From assembly GCA_017470715.1 (NCBI GenBank), contig JAFUYE010000138.1, positions 1 through 64,000 on the forward strand: a stretch of DNA of 64,000 bases. Direction: 5' to 3'. This stretch comes from Selenomonadaceae bacterium. Its GTDB lineage: Bacteria > Bacillota > Negativicutes > Selenomonadales > Selenomonadaceae. The notes below the pieces were generated by a model. It was not told where the DNA came from and did not search any database. It worked only from the letters and a program-made list of their open reading frames with translations. Of the stretch, positions 1 through 8,157 are shown piece after piece (positions within the stretch are counted from its first letter, which is position 1; every line of letters begins with the position of its first letter). Position numbers and translations under genes: made by a program.

Positions 1-136
1 GGGAAATTTGTTTTCGTTGACGTTTCGCGTCGTCAATCAGTCCGCGCAGATTTTTCACGATTTGATTAAGCAACGCAGAATTTTCGTCCGGAATACTTTC
101 AATCAGGGAAATTGCTTCGCGTTTCAGTTCGGTCAC
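1..136 (-). CDS. Small hypothetical protein, partial (runs off left edge)
   Basis: The GTG start overlaps the livM stop (GTGA), with an AAGGAGG ribosome site about seven bases upstream, so this is almost certainly a translated gene of the liv transcription unit. The visible 45 residues begin MTELKREAISLIESIPDE and form a charged, helical stretch ending in a basic segment. They do not look like LivG: there is no Walker A glycine loop and no beta strand at the start, although livG normally follows livM. The style resembles the N-termini of small helical or antitoxin-like proteins, but this is only an impression. The rest lies outside the window, so function is unknown. Confidence 0.6.
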   Translation of the reverse strand, partial: MTELKREAISLIESIPDENSALLNQIVKNLRGLIDDAKRQRKQIS

Positions 137-1098
137 GTTGCCGCCTCCTTCGCGCCGGAAATTTTGTCGAGGAATTTTTTAATCGGTTTGGCGTTAGTGA
201 GTTCAATGTAACCGAAAAGTCCCTGCGGGCGATAGAACATCATCAAAATCAGTGCCAGCGCGTAAATTATCATGCGCACTTCGGGGAAGGACGCCAACGC
301 CGCCGAAATGAACGTGACGACGAACGCGCCCGCGATTGAACCGGTGATTGAGCCGAGCCCGCCCATGACGACCATAATTAAATAATTGAACGACGCCATA
401 AACGTGAACGAAGTCGGGCTTATCAAATAAAATTGGTGAGCGAACAGCCCGCCCGCAACGCCCGCAAACGCAGCACCGAGTGTGAACGCCATGACTTTAT
501 ATTTCGTGGTGTTGACGCCCATGGCTTCCGCCGCAATTTCGTTTTCGCGAACGGCAATACAAGCGCGCCCGTGTGACGAGTTCACGAAATTTTTTATGAA
601 AAACAAAGTTACGAGCATCACGAAGAAAACCCATGTGAAATTCGTCAAATGCGGAATGCCTTTAAATCCTGCCGCGCCGCCGACGTAATCAATGTTCATG
701 ATGACGATACGAACAATTTCGCCCATGCCCAAAGTCGCAATCGCCAAATAGTCGCCGCGCAGTCGAAGTGTCGGCAATCCGATTAAAAAGCCCAAAAATC
801 CTGCGGCAAGTGCTCCGAGAATCAACGCGATAATCAGCGGCAGTTCAAATTTCACCGTGGCGACAACGCCGACATAAGCACCGACAGCCATAAAGCCCGC
901 GTGTCCGAGCGAAAATTGTCCCGTGTAGCCGTTGATTAAATTCAAGCTTGCAGACAGGATGATATTGACGCAAATCAAAATTATGTTCAGTTCCCAAAAC
1001 GAGCCGATAATTTTCGTGCTTATCATTGCTTGCAACGCGCCGTACAAAATCAGCCCGAAGACAAGCATTGCCAAATCTCTTTTTCGTGCAGAGTTCAT
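133..1098 (-). CDS. livM: Branched-chain amino-acid ABC transporter permease LivM
   Basis: Inner-membrane permease of a LivKHMGF-type high-affinity uptake system for leucine, isoleucine and valine, which pairs with LivH. The 321 residues are strongly hydrophobic with about eight to nine membrane segments. The family signature GYTGQFSLGHAGFMAVGAYV lies near residues 57-76, and a second conserved segment, MVVMGGLGSITGSIAGAF, lies near residues 242-259. The ATG has an AAAGGA ribosome site. The gene lies 96 bp after livH, separated by an AGCTTTA-type repeat, and its stop overlaps the next small gene. The ATP-binding partners livG and livF are not visible. The family assignment is firm; substrate preference is inferred. 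Confidence 0.93.
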   Translation of the reverse strand: MNSARKRDLAMLVFGLILYGALQAMISTKIIGSFWELNIILICVNIILSASLNLINGYTGQFSLGHAGFMAVGAYVGVVATVKFELPLIIALILGALAAGFLGFLIGLPTLRLRGDYLAIATLGMGEIVRIVIMNIDYVGGAAGFKGIPHLTNFTWVFFVMLVTLFFIKNFVNSSHGRACIAVRENEIAAEAMGVNTTKYKVMAFTLGAAFAGVAGGLFAHQFYLISPTSFTFMASFNYLIMVVMGGLGSITGSIAGAFVVTFISAALASFPEVRMIIYALALILMMFYRPQGLFGYIELTNAKPIKKFLDKISGAKEAAT

Positions 1099-1118
1099 AG
1101 AAAGTCCTTTCCGTTGTG

Positions 1119-1197
1119 AGCTTTAAGCTTCGAGCTTCAAGCTTTAAGGAAATCAATCGACACACCTTACAGCTCAAAGCTTACAGCTTACAGCTTA
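1119..1197. repeat. 7-bp tandem repeat array (AGCTTTA type), inverted arms
   Basis: Degenerate tandem copies of a 7-base unit (AGCTTTA, AGCTTCG, AGCTTCA, AGCTTTA) are followed by a spacer of about 17 bases and then an opposite-strand arm (CAGCTCAAAGCTTACAGCTT). The second arm covers the stop codon of livH. It belongs to the same family as the arrays near 25987, 53756, 56784 and 58024. Confidence 0.8.
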
Positions 1198-2082
1198 AAC
1201 TTTTTCGTTCGTATTCTTGCCAAAAAGTCCGCTTGGTTTAATCAGCAAAACCAAAATCAAAATCGCAAACGCCGCCGCGTCACGGAAGGTTGACGACAAA
1301 AAGCCCGATACCAGAGCTTCAACGACGCCCAAAACAATTCCGCCGACGACCGCGCCGGGCAAAATTCCGATACCGCCGAGAACCGCCGCAACGAACGCTT
1401 TGACGCCGGGCATGATACCCATAAGCGGATCAATCGTGTTGTAATAAACGCCGACGAGAACGCCCGCCGCCGCCGCAAGTGCCGAACCGATACAAAACGT
1501 CATGGAAATAACTTTGTCGGAGTCGACGCCCATTAATTGCGCGGTTTCCGTGTCGAAACTTGCCGCACGCATTGCTTTGCCGAGTTTCGTTTTCTGGACA
1601 ATGTAAGTCAGTAACGCCATCAAAATAATCGTAATGCTGAAAATCATCAGCTGTTGCCCGTTGACGATAAAGCCGCCGACATCAAATGAAATGTTCGGAA
1701 TGACTTCGGGGAACGTGCGCGGCGTCGGTGTGACGAAATACATACTCGTATATTCCAGAAAGAATGACACGCCGATAGCCGTAATTAAAAGCGAAATTCG
1801 CGGCGCGTGTCTGAGCGGCTTGTAAGCAATTTTTTCGACCAATATTCCCAAAACCGCAGTCAATGCCATTGAAATCAGCAACGCGGGAAAAATCGGCAAG
1901 TTACCGATTGTGACCGCCGCGAAGCCGATATACGCTCCAACCATGTAAACATCGCCGTGCGCGAAATTTATCAACTTTATGATGCCGTAAATCATTGTGT
2001 AGCCCAGAGCAATCAGCGCGTAAATACTGCCGAGACTCACGCCGTTTATCAGCTGCTGAACAAGTTGATGCGCAAAGTCCAT
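1195..2082 (-). CDS. livH: Branched-chain amino-acid ABC transporter permease LivH
   Basis: First permease subunit of the Liv uptake system, forming the membrane channel with LivM. The 295-residue protein has the usual family length, about eight membrane segments, the N-terminal signature YALIALGYTMIYGIIKLINF near residues 21-40 followed by AHGDVYMVGAY, and the late loop VLGGIGILPGAVVGG near residues 234-248. The ATG follows GAGGAGG by seven T-rich bases. It has its own promoter and a palindrome overlapping the ribosome site, so it can be expressed apart from livK. Unusually, a broken glycosyltransferase gene separates it from livK. Confidence 0.93.
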   Translation of the reverse strand: MDFAHQLVQQLINGVSLGSIYALIALGYTMIYGIIKLINFAHGDVYMVGAYIGFAAVTIGNLPIFPALLISMALTAVLGILVEKIAYKPLRHAPRISLLITAIGVSFFLEYTSMYFVTPTPRTFPEVIPNISFDVGGFIVNGQQLMIFSITIILMALLTYIVQKTKLGKAMRAASFDTETAQLMGVDSDKVISMTFCIGSALAAAAGVLVGVYYNTIDPLMGIMPGVKAFVAAVLGGIGILPGAVVGGIVLGVVEALVSGFLSSTFRDAAAFAILILVLLIKPSGLFGKNTNEKV

Positions 2083-2089
2083 AAAAAAA

Positions 2090-2142
2090 CCTCCTCGAAA
2101 ATTTTCAAGGAGGATTTTAACTTTTTACGGCGACATTGTCAC
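2090..2142 (-). promoter_or_regulatory. livH promoter plus near-perfect 24-bp palindrome over start site and Shine-Dalgarno
   Basis: On the minus strand, GTGACA (2137-2142), a 17-base spacer and TAAAAT (2114-2119) form a sigma-A-type promoter. Directly downstream, 2090-2113 is a 24-bp dyad with one mismatched pair, arms CCTCCTTGAAAA and TTTTCGAGGAGG. The right arm is the Shine-Dalgarno sequence, followed by seven T and the ATG. It could be an operator, a stem that hides the ribosome site in read-through mRNA, or a terminator. The same layout recurs before the glycosyltransferase pseudogene. Confidence 0.6.
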
Positions 2143-3185
2143 GCGTTATTTTTTAGCCGATTTATGTAATTGCAGGTGACTTCACAAACCAACTGAGGAT
2201 TGAACGTCATACAAGGTGGATTTTTTTCGCCGCGCAGGCAAGTTGTACCGTTGTCCCACGCCCAATAGCAAGGTCTGCAGAAATCCGAAACGAGGTTGAG
2301 ATTTTCTTTATAGCCGAAATATTTTTCGTCCGTCGGTCCGAAAAGCACAAGGCATTTTGTTCCCAGTTGCGTAGCCAAATGAACGAGTCCGCTTTCGCAA
2401 TCGACATGCAAAAGGCTGTTTTTTAAAACGTATTTCGTCACTTCCAAATCAGCATCGATTATGTGTCTGTCGGCATTGGGCAAAAGTTCGACACCACCGC
2501 CACCTATCTGTACAACTTCAATTTGCGGCAAAGTAATGTTCAGCAGAGAAATATATTCCGTAGCATAAGACAACGGCCATTATTTCAAGTTGAATCGTGC
2601 GTTAACATTGAGATTTGAGCCGATTGTTATGTAATTTTCGCTCAAGTGCAATTCTCGGAAAGCCGGTTCTTTTTCAGGCAACAGGGAAATTTCAACGCGA
2701 TTATCTGAAATCGGTAATGCACCGTCGCAAGAAAGACACGTGTAGCGATTAATGCCCGTAATGTGCGCTCGCGTAACATTACGAAGAAACACGGCCGTAG
2801 GATCCGTACCTTTTTCGTTGTATTTGGAAATGCCGTATAAACTTTGCAAAAAATTCGGAGCCGCAACTTCCAATCTGTCGACATTCGCCCAATCGACGTA
2901 AACCGTGTGCCAAACTCGCAGTGCCGCATCGTATTTCCGTATATTTTCGTCATAAAAATTATGTGCGTTTACCATGCGATTTAAATTCTTGTCGGTACCG
3001 TAAAAAGCTTTGAAGTTAGCTTTGGCGGATTCGGTCAGGTAGAGAATGTCTATCTTGCAATTCGGAACCAATTTTGTCACGGCTTCGAAAACGCTTTTGG
3101 CAATTATGATGTCGCCCAAAGCACCACTGTGGCTCATAAAAGCAACGGAAACTTCTCCGTACTCGAAGGCAAACTTTTCAGCCAT
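2139..3185 (-). pseudogene. Glycosyltransferase family 9 (heptosyltransferase-like), broken by one in-frame stop
   Basis: The reading frame runs about 349 codons but is interrupted by TAA at 2580-2582. The codons after the stop continue the same frame as WPLSYATEYISLL, which completes the typical GT9 segment K-x-WP, so the stop falls exactly on the variable x position. The N-terminal half has SHSGALGDIIIAKSVFEAV, typical of this family. The C-terminal half has LLHVDCESGLVHLATQLGTK and VLFGPTD, which form the nucleotide-sugar site, followed by a Cys-rich stretch (CRPC, C, C). The start chosen is ATG 3185, preceded by GGAGG; an upstream extension lacks a ribosome site. The downstream part has only a TTG and no ribosome site, so it is not an independent gene. 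A sequencing error or stop read-through are alternatives to a pseudogene. Confidence 0.8.
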
Positions 3186-3193
3186 AAAAAAAC

Positions 3194-3244
3194 CTCCGCG
3201 AAAAAATTCGTGGAGATTATAATATTTCGTCGTGAAATTGTCAC
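3194..3244 (-). promoter_or_regulatory. Promoter and Shine-Dalgarno palindrome of the GT9 pseudogene, duplicate of the livH leader
   Basis: GTGACA (3239-3244), a 17-base spacer and TATAAT (3216-3221) lie on the minus strand, then an imperfect dyad at 3194-3215 (CTCCACGAA with TTCGCGGAG) that contains the ribosome site, then seven T and the ATG. About 75 bp including CGCGTGACAAT upstream are recognisably similar to the livH leader, which suggests a duplicated regulatory segment. Confidence 0.6.
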
Positions 3245-3278
3245 GCGATATTTTTTCGTGCAAAAAGTTGTCGTGATT

Positions 3279-4487
3279 TTATTTATCGGCTTCGGGAGTG
3301 ACGGGAGCAATTTTCGTGCGGAGTGAACGAACGCCGTCTTTGGTTTCGATAACGACGATACCTTTAATCGGGTTGTGCGTTGCGGCGTCCATTGTAACTT
3401 TGCCCGTGCCGACCGGCAAATCGGTAATTCCTTCGATACCTGCGCGAATCTTTTCGGAGTCGTTGCCGCCTTTGCTGATTGCGTCAATCAACATTTTGCC
3501 TGCGTCGTAGCCGAGAGCCGCGAATACGTTCGGGTCGCTTTTGTATTCGGCTTTGTAAGCATTGATAAACGGCTGAACTTCGGCGTCGCCCTCGAAATAG
3601 TGCGTGCAGAAGAACGTATTATTGAGCGCGTCTTTACCGGCGATGTCGACAACTTTGCTGTCGTCCCAACCGTCCGTACCGAGAATCGTGGCGGTGATTC
3701 CGAGTTCGCGAGCCTGTTTGACGATTTTGCCGACTTCTTCATAGTAAGCGGGCACGAAGATAACGTCTGCGTTCGCGGTTTGAATTTTCGTCAACGCAGC
3801 TTTGAAGTCTTGGTCTTTGGCAAGGAAAGCCTCTTCCATGACAACGGTGCCGCCGTCAGCCTCGAATTTCTCTTTAAAAATTTTGCCGAGGCTCTTGGAG
3901 TAATCGGAGCTTGAATCAATGTAAAGCACGGCTTTGTTCGCGTTCAAATCTTTGCGAGCGAATTGCGCCATGACTTCACTTTGTTGCGGGTCAATGAAAC
4001 AAGCGCGGAAAATGTACGGTTTAACTTTGCCGTTTTCAACCGTGACATCAGGATTCGTTCCGGCGGGCGCGATAACGGGAACTTTATTGTCGGTTGCAAC
4101 TTGCGATTCGGCAATGACATTCGCAGTGACGGCCGGACCAATCAGCGCGACAACTTTGTCGTCGGAAATTAATTTCGTCGCCGCATTCACGGACTCTGCC
4201 GCTTCGGATTTGGCATCTGCCTCGACGATTTTAATTTTTTTGCCATTGATGCCGCCCGCGTCGTTGACTTCCTTAATCGCGAGTTTAAGTCCGTTGTTAG
4301 CATTTGAGCCGTATTGTGCGTGGTTGCCCGTCAGCTCGAAGTTCGCGCCGATAACAATTTCGTCGCCCGCAGGTTTGTCGCCGCCGCCTGCAGAATCACC
4401 GCCGCCGCAACCGGTGAACAGTGAGCACGCCAAAATTCCGCTTGCAATCATTGCGGCCAATCTGAATTTTTTCTTGCTGAAGAACAC
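3279..4487 (-). CDS. livK: Branched-chain amino-acid ABC transporter substrate-binding lipoprotein
   Basis: Extracytoplasmic binding protein that delivers leucine, isoleucine or valine to the LivHM permease. The 402 residues begin with a lipoprotein signal peptide ending in the lipobox LFTGC near residue 27, then a low-complexity GGGDSAGGGDKPAGD linker. The periplasmic-binding fold shows VIGANFELTGNHAQYG and LAIKEVNDAGGINGKKI, with LIGPAVTANV forming part of the ligand site. The GTG start has GGAGG upstream and a well-formed promoter (4537-4565). It is the first gene of the liv unit. As an amino-acid binding protein of this family it could also take related substrates such as amides, so the exact ligand is uncertain. 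Confidence 0.93.
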   Translation of the reverse strand: MFFSKKKFRLAAMIASGILACSLFTGCGGGDSAGGGDKPAGDEIVIGANFELTGNHAQYGSNANNGLKLAIKEVNDAGGINGKKIKIVEADAKSEAAESVNAATKLISDDKVVALIGPAVTANVIAESQVATDNKVPVIAPAGTNPDVTVENGKVKPYIFRACFIDPQQSEVMAQFARKDLNANKAVLYIDSSSDYSKSLGKIFKEKFEADGGTVVMEEAFLAKDQDFKAALTKIQTANADVIFVPAYYEEVGKIVKQARELGITATILGTDGWDDSKVVDIAGKDALNNTFFCTHYFEGDAEVQPFINAYKAEYKSDPNVFAALGYDAGKMLIDAISKGGNDSEKIRAGIEGITDLPVGTGKVTMDAATHNPIKGIVVIETKDGVRSLRTKIAPVTPEADK

Positions 4488-4536
4488 TTTAATTCAACCT
4501 CCAAAAATTTTTATGTGACGTTAAAACATTGCGGCA

Positions 4537-4565
4537 AGTATATTTAAAAGCTTGTGAAACGTCAA
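4537..4565 (-). promoter_or_regulatory. livK promoter
   Basis: On the minus strand TTGACG (4560-4565) and TATACT (4537-4542) are separated by 17 bases, about 50 bases before the GTG start. This is the strongest consensus-like promoter of the liv region. The 120 bases further upstream, to the end of the next gene, show no other clear signal. Confidence 0.7.
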
Positions 4566-4689
4566 GAAAATTTTCAGCTTCAACGTTTCGATTGATTCTT
4601 TCAAGGTTAATCCGAGGTGTAATTTGTTCGTCGGTGTGCGGAAAGTTTTTTGCCGAACGATTAAGCTGAAATTTTTTTAGCCGCCGGCG

Positions 4690-5904
4690 TTACGACTTTA
4701 TTTTACTGAGGCAAACGGACGCTGCCACTTGCGGGAAAAATTCTTCGCGCCCAAGTTTTTGTTGTGCAAGCAGCGATTCATATTCGCGACGATGATTCGG
4801 ATTTTCGACCGGCATACAAGAAATTTCCGCCGGCACGACGTTAATCGGATAACCGACTGCGGCAGACTTGTATTCGCCGAAAATAAAATTCTTCACGCGT
4901 TCATTGACGTGCTGAGATTGTGCGATATTCGCCAAAGAAATTTCATGCAGATAAAATTTGTCGGCAAACTTTCGGAAGACTTCAAGCCCGCGATTCGTGC
5001 GAATGATTACGTTGCTCGTGCCGGCTTTCGATTCAAACGGCGCAGGCAAATTCAAACGCGTGTAATTGTCGCCGCAAGAAATATCCGCGAATTGATTGAG
5101 CTTGTCGAGGCAATACAAACACCGCTCCACGCAGAAAAAATTTTTCATCTGCATACGAAATTGTCGCGGCAGGAAAACTTTTTGATTCGACGTTTCAAGC
5201 CCGACATGCCCCGGCCAACCGTCGCCGTCTTTGTCGCGGAAATAAAGTTTTTGCAAAGGATTTTTCGCGTCGAAAAAACTTTTGAAGTGCTCCCACACGT
5301 GATAATTCATGGTCTTATCACAGAACAGCCCGACCAACAAATAATTTTCGCGGCGCAACTTGAAATGCTCAATGACGTTTAAAATCCCTTGCACGAAACA
5401 CGAAGTCCCGACCAAAATCAATTTCGCGTCGCGGTTTTCCAACATGTAACGGACTGCGCGGCTGTGATTAACCGTGAGATAGCGACTTTTGGGCGTCGAA
5501 ATAAAATCCGAGCCCGCCGAATATTTTTGCGAAAAAATTTCTGCGTCGTAGTTGTAAGTGTCGACCAGAAACGCCGCGTCGTAAATTTTCTGCGCCAAAA
5601 GATTTCCGACCAAAGTCGTAACCACTCCGCCGCTGGAAGATTTTTTTAGAATCGGTTTCGATTTCGTTTGCGCGATGAGACAAATTTTCGCGTTGCCGAC
5701 AAAAATATTCGGCTCCGTGTAAGTGCTTGACTTGCCGGGACAAACCTTGTGGCAAAGTCCGCAGTTCACGCAAATTTTTTCGTCAATCGTCGGCAAATAA
5801 CTGCCGTGCCGATAAGTACTCGCGATACATTTTTTCGGACAGACGCCCGCGCAGATTCCGCAGGAAACGCACAAATTATTTTCGACGACGGAAGAAATTT
5901 TCAT
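4690..5904 (-). CDS. FrhB-like Fe-S oxidoreductase (coenzyme F420 hydrogenase/dehydrogenase beta-subunit family)
   Basis: A 404-residue cytoplasmic protein with two ferredoxin-type 4Fe-4S motifs at the N-terminus: C12, C15, C18, C22 and C45, C48, C51, C55, each C-x2-C-x2-C-x3-CP. The rest is the FrhB/FdhB-like flavin-binding region (SSSGGVVTTLVGNLL; LVGTSCFVQGILNVI). In bacteria without F420 metabolism such proteins usually lie in polysaccharide loci next to pyruvyl transferases, as here. The ATG overlaps the stop of the pyruvyl transferase gene (ATGA), so the two are translationally coupled. A redox role in surface glycan modification is inferred from this context; the true substrate is unknown. 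Confidence 0.75.
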   Translation of the reverse strand: MKISSVVENNLCVSCGICAGVCPKKCIASTYRHGSYLPTIDEKICVNCGLCHKVCPGKSSTYTEPNIFVGNAKICLIAQTKSKPILKKSSSGGVVTTLVGNLLAQKIYDAAFLVDTYNYDAEIFSQKYSAGSDFISTPKSRYLTVNHSRAVRYMLENRDAKLILVGTSCFVQGILNVIEHFKLRRENYLLVGLFCDKTMNYHVWEHFKSFFDAKNPLQKLYFRDKDGDGWPGHVGLETSNQKVFLPRQFRMQMKNFFCVERCLYCLDKLNQFADISCGDNYTRLNLPAPFESKAGTSNVIIRTNRGLEVFRKFADKFYLHEISLANIAQSQHVNERVKNFIFGEYKSAAVGYPINVVPAEISCMPVENPNHRREYESLLAQQKLGREEFFPQVAASVCLSKIKS

Positions 5905-7097
5905 TGCGACGACCTCCCCGCGTTTAAAATTTTTGCTGCCTCGTCAAAACAGGAACTGCGTTTTTGAACCTGTGCCAAACGTTCGCGCAAAATTTTTTTG
6001 TTCAAGTCCAAATTGTCCGCCATGTCACGAATTGCCGAAAAAATTTCCCGAATGTCGACGTTCGGCGCGGTGATGTCGAAAATATATTGCGACTGATACA
6101 TAAGTTGCGCCAGTTCGCGATATTTGACCGCCCATCCGAAAAGTATGCACGGAATATTATTTTTGTAAGCGTGAACAATTCCGTGAAACCGCCCGACAAT
6201 CAGGAAGTCGAATTGCCGACAAACTTCGTCATACTCGAAACACGAAAAATCATTTTGCCACAGAGTTACGCGCTTTTCGTTCGCAAAAAGTTTTTTCAAC
6301 CACGCGCACGGCAAAATATCTTCGGCAGAGTGTCGAAACAAATACACGTGCTTTTTTTGCCGCAACAGGAAATTTATCGTCTCGTAAAAAATTTGCAGAG
6401 CTTGCCACGGCTTGCCGCGATCGAAACTTCGCAGGTTCGGGACAATGCCGACACACGAATCCTGCGAAACTTTCGGTACGGAATTTTTCGGCGGGACTTT
6501 AAAAATTTCTGCGGGATTTACAATTTCACTCGACAGCACAAGGTCGGGATGCAACGCGACATTTTTCAAACCATATTTTTGTTGCAACGGAATTAAGCCG
6601 TCACGTTCGCGAGCAAAAATTTTCGCGGGATAAGTCATTGCGGAACGAATTTCGTCGTCCAAAAATTTTTGTGCGTCGCCGAATTCAAAGCCGCCGAAAG
6701 ACTGCGGGAACAAAATTATCGGGACGTTGAAACTTCGCGCCAACTTAATATGATTCAGGTAGTTGAACGAAGATTTTGCGCCCCACTTGCTGCCCAGAGC
6801 GAAACCGCTGATGTCAATCACCAAATCCGAATTTTTTATCGCGGCAACAGTTTCCTCAAATCGCGCACGGTTGTTGTAACGAAAATTAATGCGTCCGTTC
6901 GCTTTAACGTCAAGCAGCTTGCAATTATAAAAAACTTCCGTAAATGTAAAGTTGTCGTTGAGCACGGGAAAATTTTGTGAGTGCGCGAAAACAAATTCCG
7001 CTTCGGGACAACGGCGGCGAATTTCGGCAACGGTCGTGAACAACATTGACTGCGCGCCTTTATTGCCAAAGTTCGCTCCGACAATGAAAACTTTCAA
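5901..7097 (-). CDS. Polysaccharide pyruvyl transferase family protein (CsaB-like)
   Basis: Predicted to transfer pyruvate from phosphoenolpyruvate onto a sugar, giving ketal-pyruvylated surface polysaccharide. The 398-residue protein starts with KVFIVGANFGNKGAQSML, the family's N-terminal glycine-rich motif. It has VIDISGFALGSKWGAKSSF and PIILFPQSFGGFEF in the first half, and the late motif VGRFHGIVHAYKNNIPCILF. The TTG start at 7097 is chosen because AAGGAGG lies nine bases upstream; an ATG at 7145 would add 16 residues with no ribosome site. It is coupled to the Fe-S protein that follows. The family assignment is good; the acceptor sugar is unknown. Confidence 0.8.
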   Translation of the reverse strand: MKVFIVGANFGNKGAQSMLFTTVAEIRRRCPEAEFVFAHSQNFPVLNDNFTFTEVFYNCKLLDVKANGRINFRYNNRARFEETVAAIKNSDLVIDISGFALGSKWGAKSSFNYLNHIKLARSFNVPIILFPQSFGGFEFGDAQKFLDDEIRSAMTYPAKIFARERDGLIPLQQKYGLKNVALHPDLVLSSEIVNPAEIFKVPPKNSVPKVSQDSCVGIVPNLRSFDRGKPWQALQIFYETINFLLRQKKHVYLFRHSAEDILPCAWLKKLFANEKRVTLWQNDFSCFEYDEVCRQFDFLIVGRFHGIVHAYKNNIPCILFGWAVKYRELAQLMYQSQYIFDITAPNVDIREIFSAIRDMADNLDLNKKILRERLAQVQKRSSCFDEAAKILNAGRSSQ

Positions 7098-7171
7098 GCG
7101 ACAAACCTCCTTAAGATTTTCGCGAATGGTATCACAGAATTTCAAACCGTTTCAAGCAAAATTTGCGGCGT

Positions 7172-7200
7172 TTGACAAGACGCGGTGCCCGTTATAAAAT
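7172..7200 (+). promoter_or_regulatory. hisG promoter
   Basis: TTGACA (7172-7177), a 17-base spacer and TAAAAT (7195-7200) lie just upstream of GGAGG and the TTG start of hisG. This is a near-consensus sigma-A promoter, divergent from the pyruvyl transferase operon. Confidence 0.7.
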
Positions 7201-7223
7201 TCGGCGCGATTGGAGGGAACATT

Positions 7224-7871
7224 TTGCACGATACAGATTTTTTGACAATCGCCTTGCCCAAAGGAAAACTTTTCAGCTTGTCGACGGAACTTTTGGCGAA
7301 AGTCGGGCGTCAAACCGAAGGACTTCACGAAAAATCACGCAAGCTTATCATTACAAACGAAACTGCGCGGCTGAAATTTATCATCACGAAAACGGCGGAC
7401 GTGCCCACTTACGTCGAATACGGCGCGGCTGATTTGGGCGTCGTCGGCAAAGACGTTATCGACGAGGCGGGCAAAGACATTTACGAACTTTTGGATTTGG
7501 GCTTCGGCAAATGTCATTTGATGATGGCTGTCCCGAAAGACAAAAAACGTTCGCGACTGGAAGATTACGCACACACACGCGTTGCCACGAAATTTCCGCA
7601 CCTTGCCGAAAAATTTTTCGCATCGCAGGGAATGCAAATGGAATATATCAAACTCAACGGCTCAATCGAACTTGCCCCGATAATCGGAATGTCGGAAAGT
7701 ATCGTTGACATTGTCGAAACGGGCACGACGTTGCGCGAAAATAATCTGGTTGAATTCGTAAAAATTTCGGACGCGACGGCTCGGCTTATCTGCAACCGCG
7801 TAAGTTACAAGCTCAAATTCAAACAGATAAATTCGCTCGTTGAAGACTTGGCAAAAGTTTTGAACGCGTGA
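7224..7871 (+). CDS. hisG: ATP phosphoribosyltransferase, short form (HisG)
   Basis: First step of histidine biosynthesis, joining ATP and PRPP to give phosphoribosyl-ATP. The 215-residue protein matches the short HisG class, which lacks the C-terminal regulatory domain and needs HisZ. It starts TIALPKGKLF, has AADLGVVGKDVI in the middle and the PRPP-loop region IVDIVETGTTLRENNL near residues 155-170. The TTG start is chosen because GGAGG precedes it by seven bases and it places the conserved IALPKGKL near the N-terminus. No hisZ or other his gene lies in the window, so it is a solitary his gene here. The histidine feedback site would be on HisZ. Confidence 0.93.
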   Translation: MHDTDFLTIALPKGKLFSLSTELLAKVGRQTEGLHEKSRKLIITNETARLKFIITKTADVPTYVEYGAADLGVVGKDVIDEAGKDIYELLDLGFGKCHLMMAVPKDKKRSRLEDYAHTRVATKFPHLAEKFFASQGMQMEYIKLNGSIELAPIIGMSESIVDIVETGTTLRENNLVEFVKISDATARLICNRVSYKLKFKQINSLVEDLAKVLNA

Positions 7872-7943
7872 ATTTTTATCGACGCTCTTCCGTTGCGAGG
7901 GGCAATTTTTTTGTATAACGACGAATAACACACCGCGTCAATC

Positions 7944-8072
7944 AGAGGCCGTCAAAGGCAAATGCGCGCCGGCAAGCATTTGCGCCTCGCCCGCACCATT
8001 TGGGCAAGCAAAAGAAAAGTTGATTCAACAAACTCAATTTGTAATGGGCACGACATTTTACCGACAAGCCCC
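7944..8072 (-). repeat. Hairpin element copy 1 (shortened)
   Basis: Read on the minus strand this begins GGGGCTTGTCGGTAAAATGTC and ends GACGGCCTCT, like the element copy at 55873. The middle is missing, but CTTTTCTTTTGCTTGCCC and the stem GCAAATGC/GCATTTGC remain. It fills most of the 286-base gap between hisG and hom. It is a deletion derivative of the family at 40831, 45218, 49951, 55873 and 58163. Confidence 0.7.
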
Positions 8073-8157
8073 AAAAGCTCAAAACTCATCTTGCAGGAAA
8101 TTCACTGCGTTGGCAGAATCACCAATCGAAAACAATTCTAAGGAGGAAATTTTTTAT

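Noticed and set aside
2139-2573. Separate 144-codon gene downstream of the GT9 stop
   Set aside because: It has only a TTG, no ribosome site, and continues the upstream protein in the same frame, so it is the 3' part of a broken gene.
3364-3914. Long antisense frames opposite livK, pfp, mfd and RM genes
   Set aside because: They are shadows of strongly coding frames, with no ribosome sites and no recognisable protein motifs.
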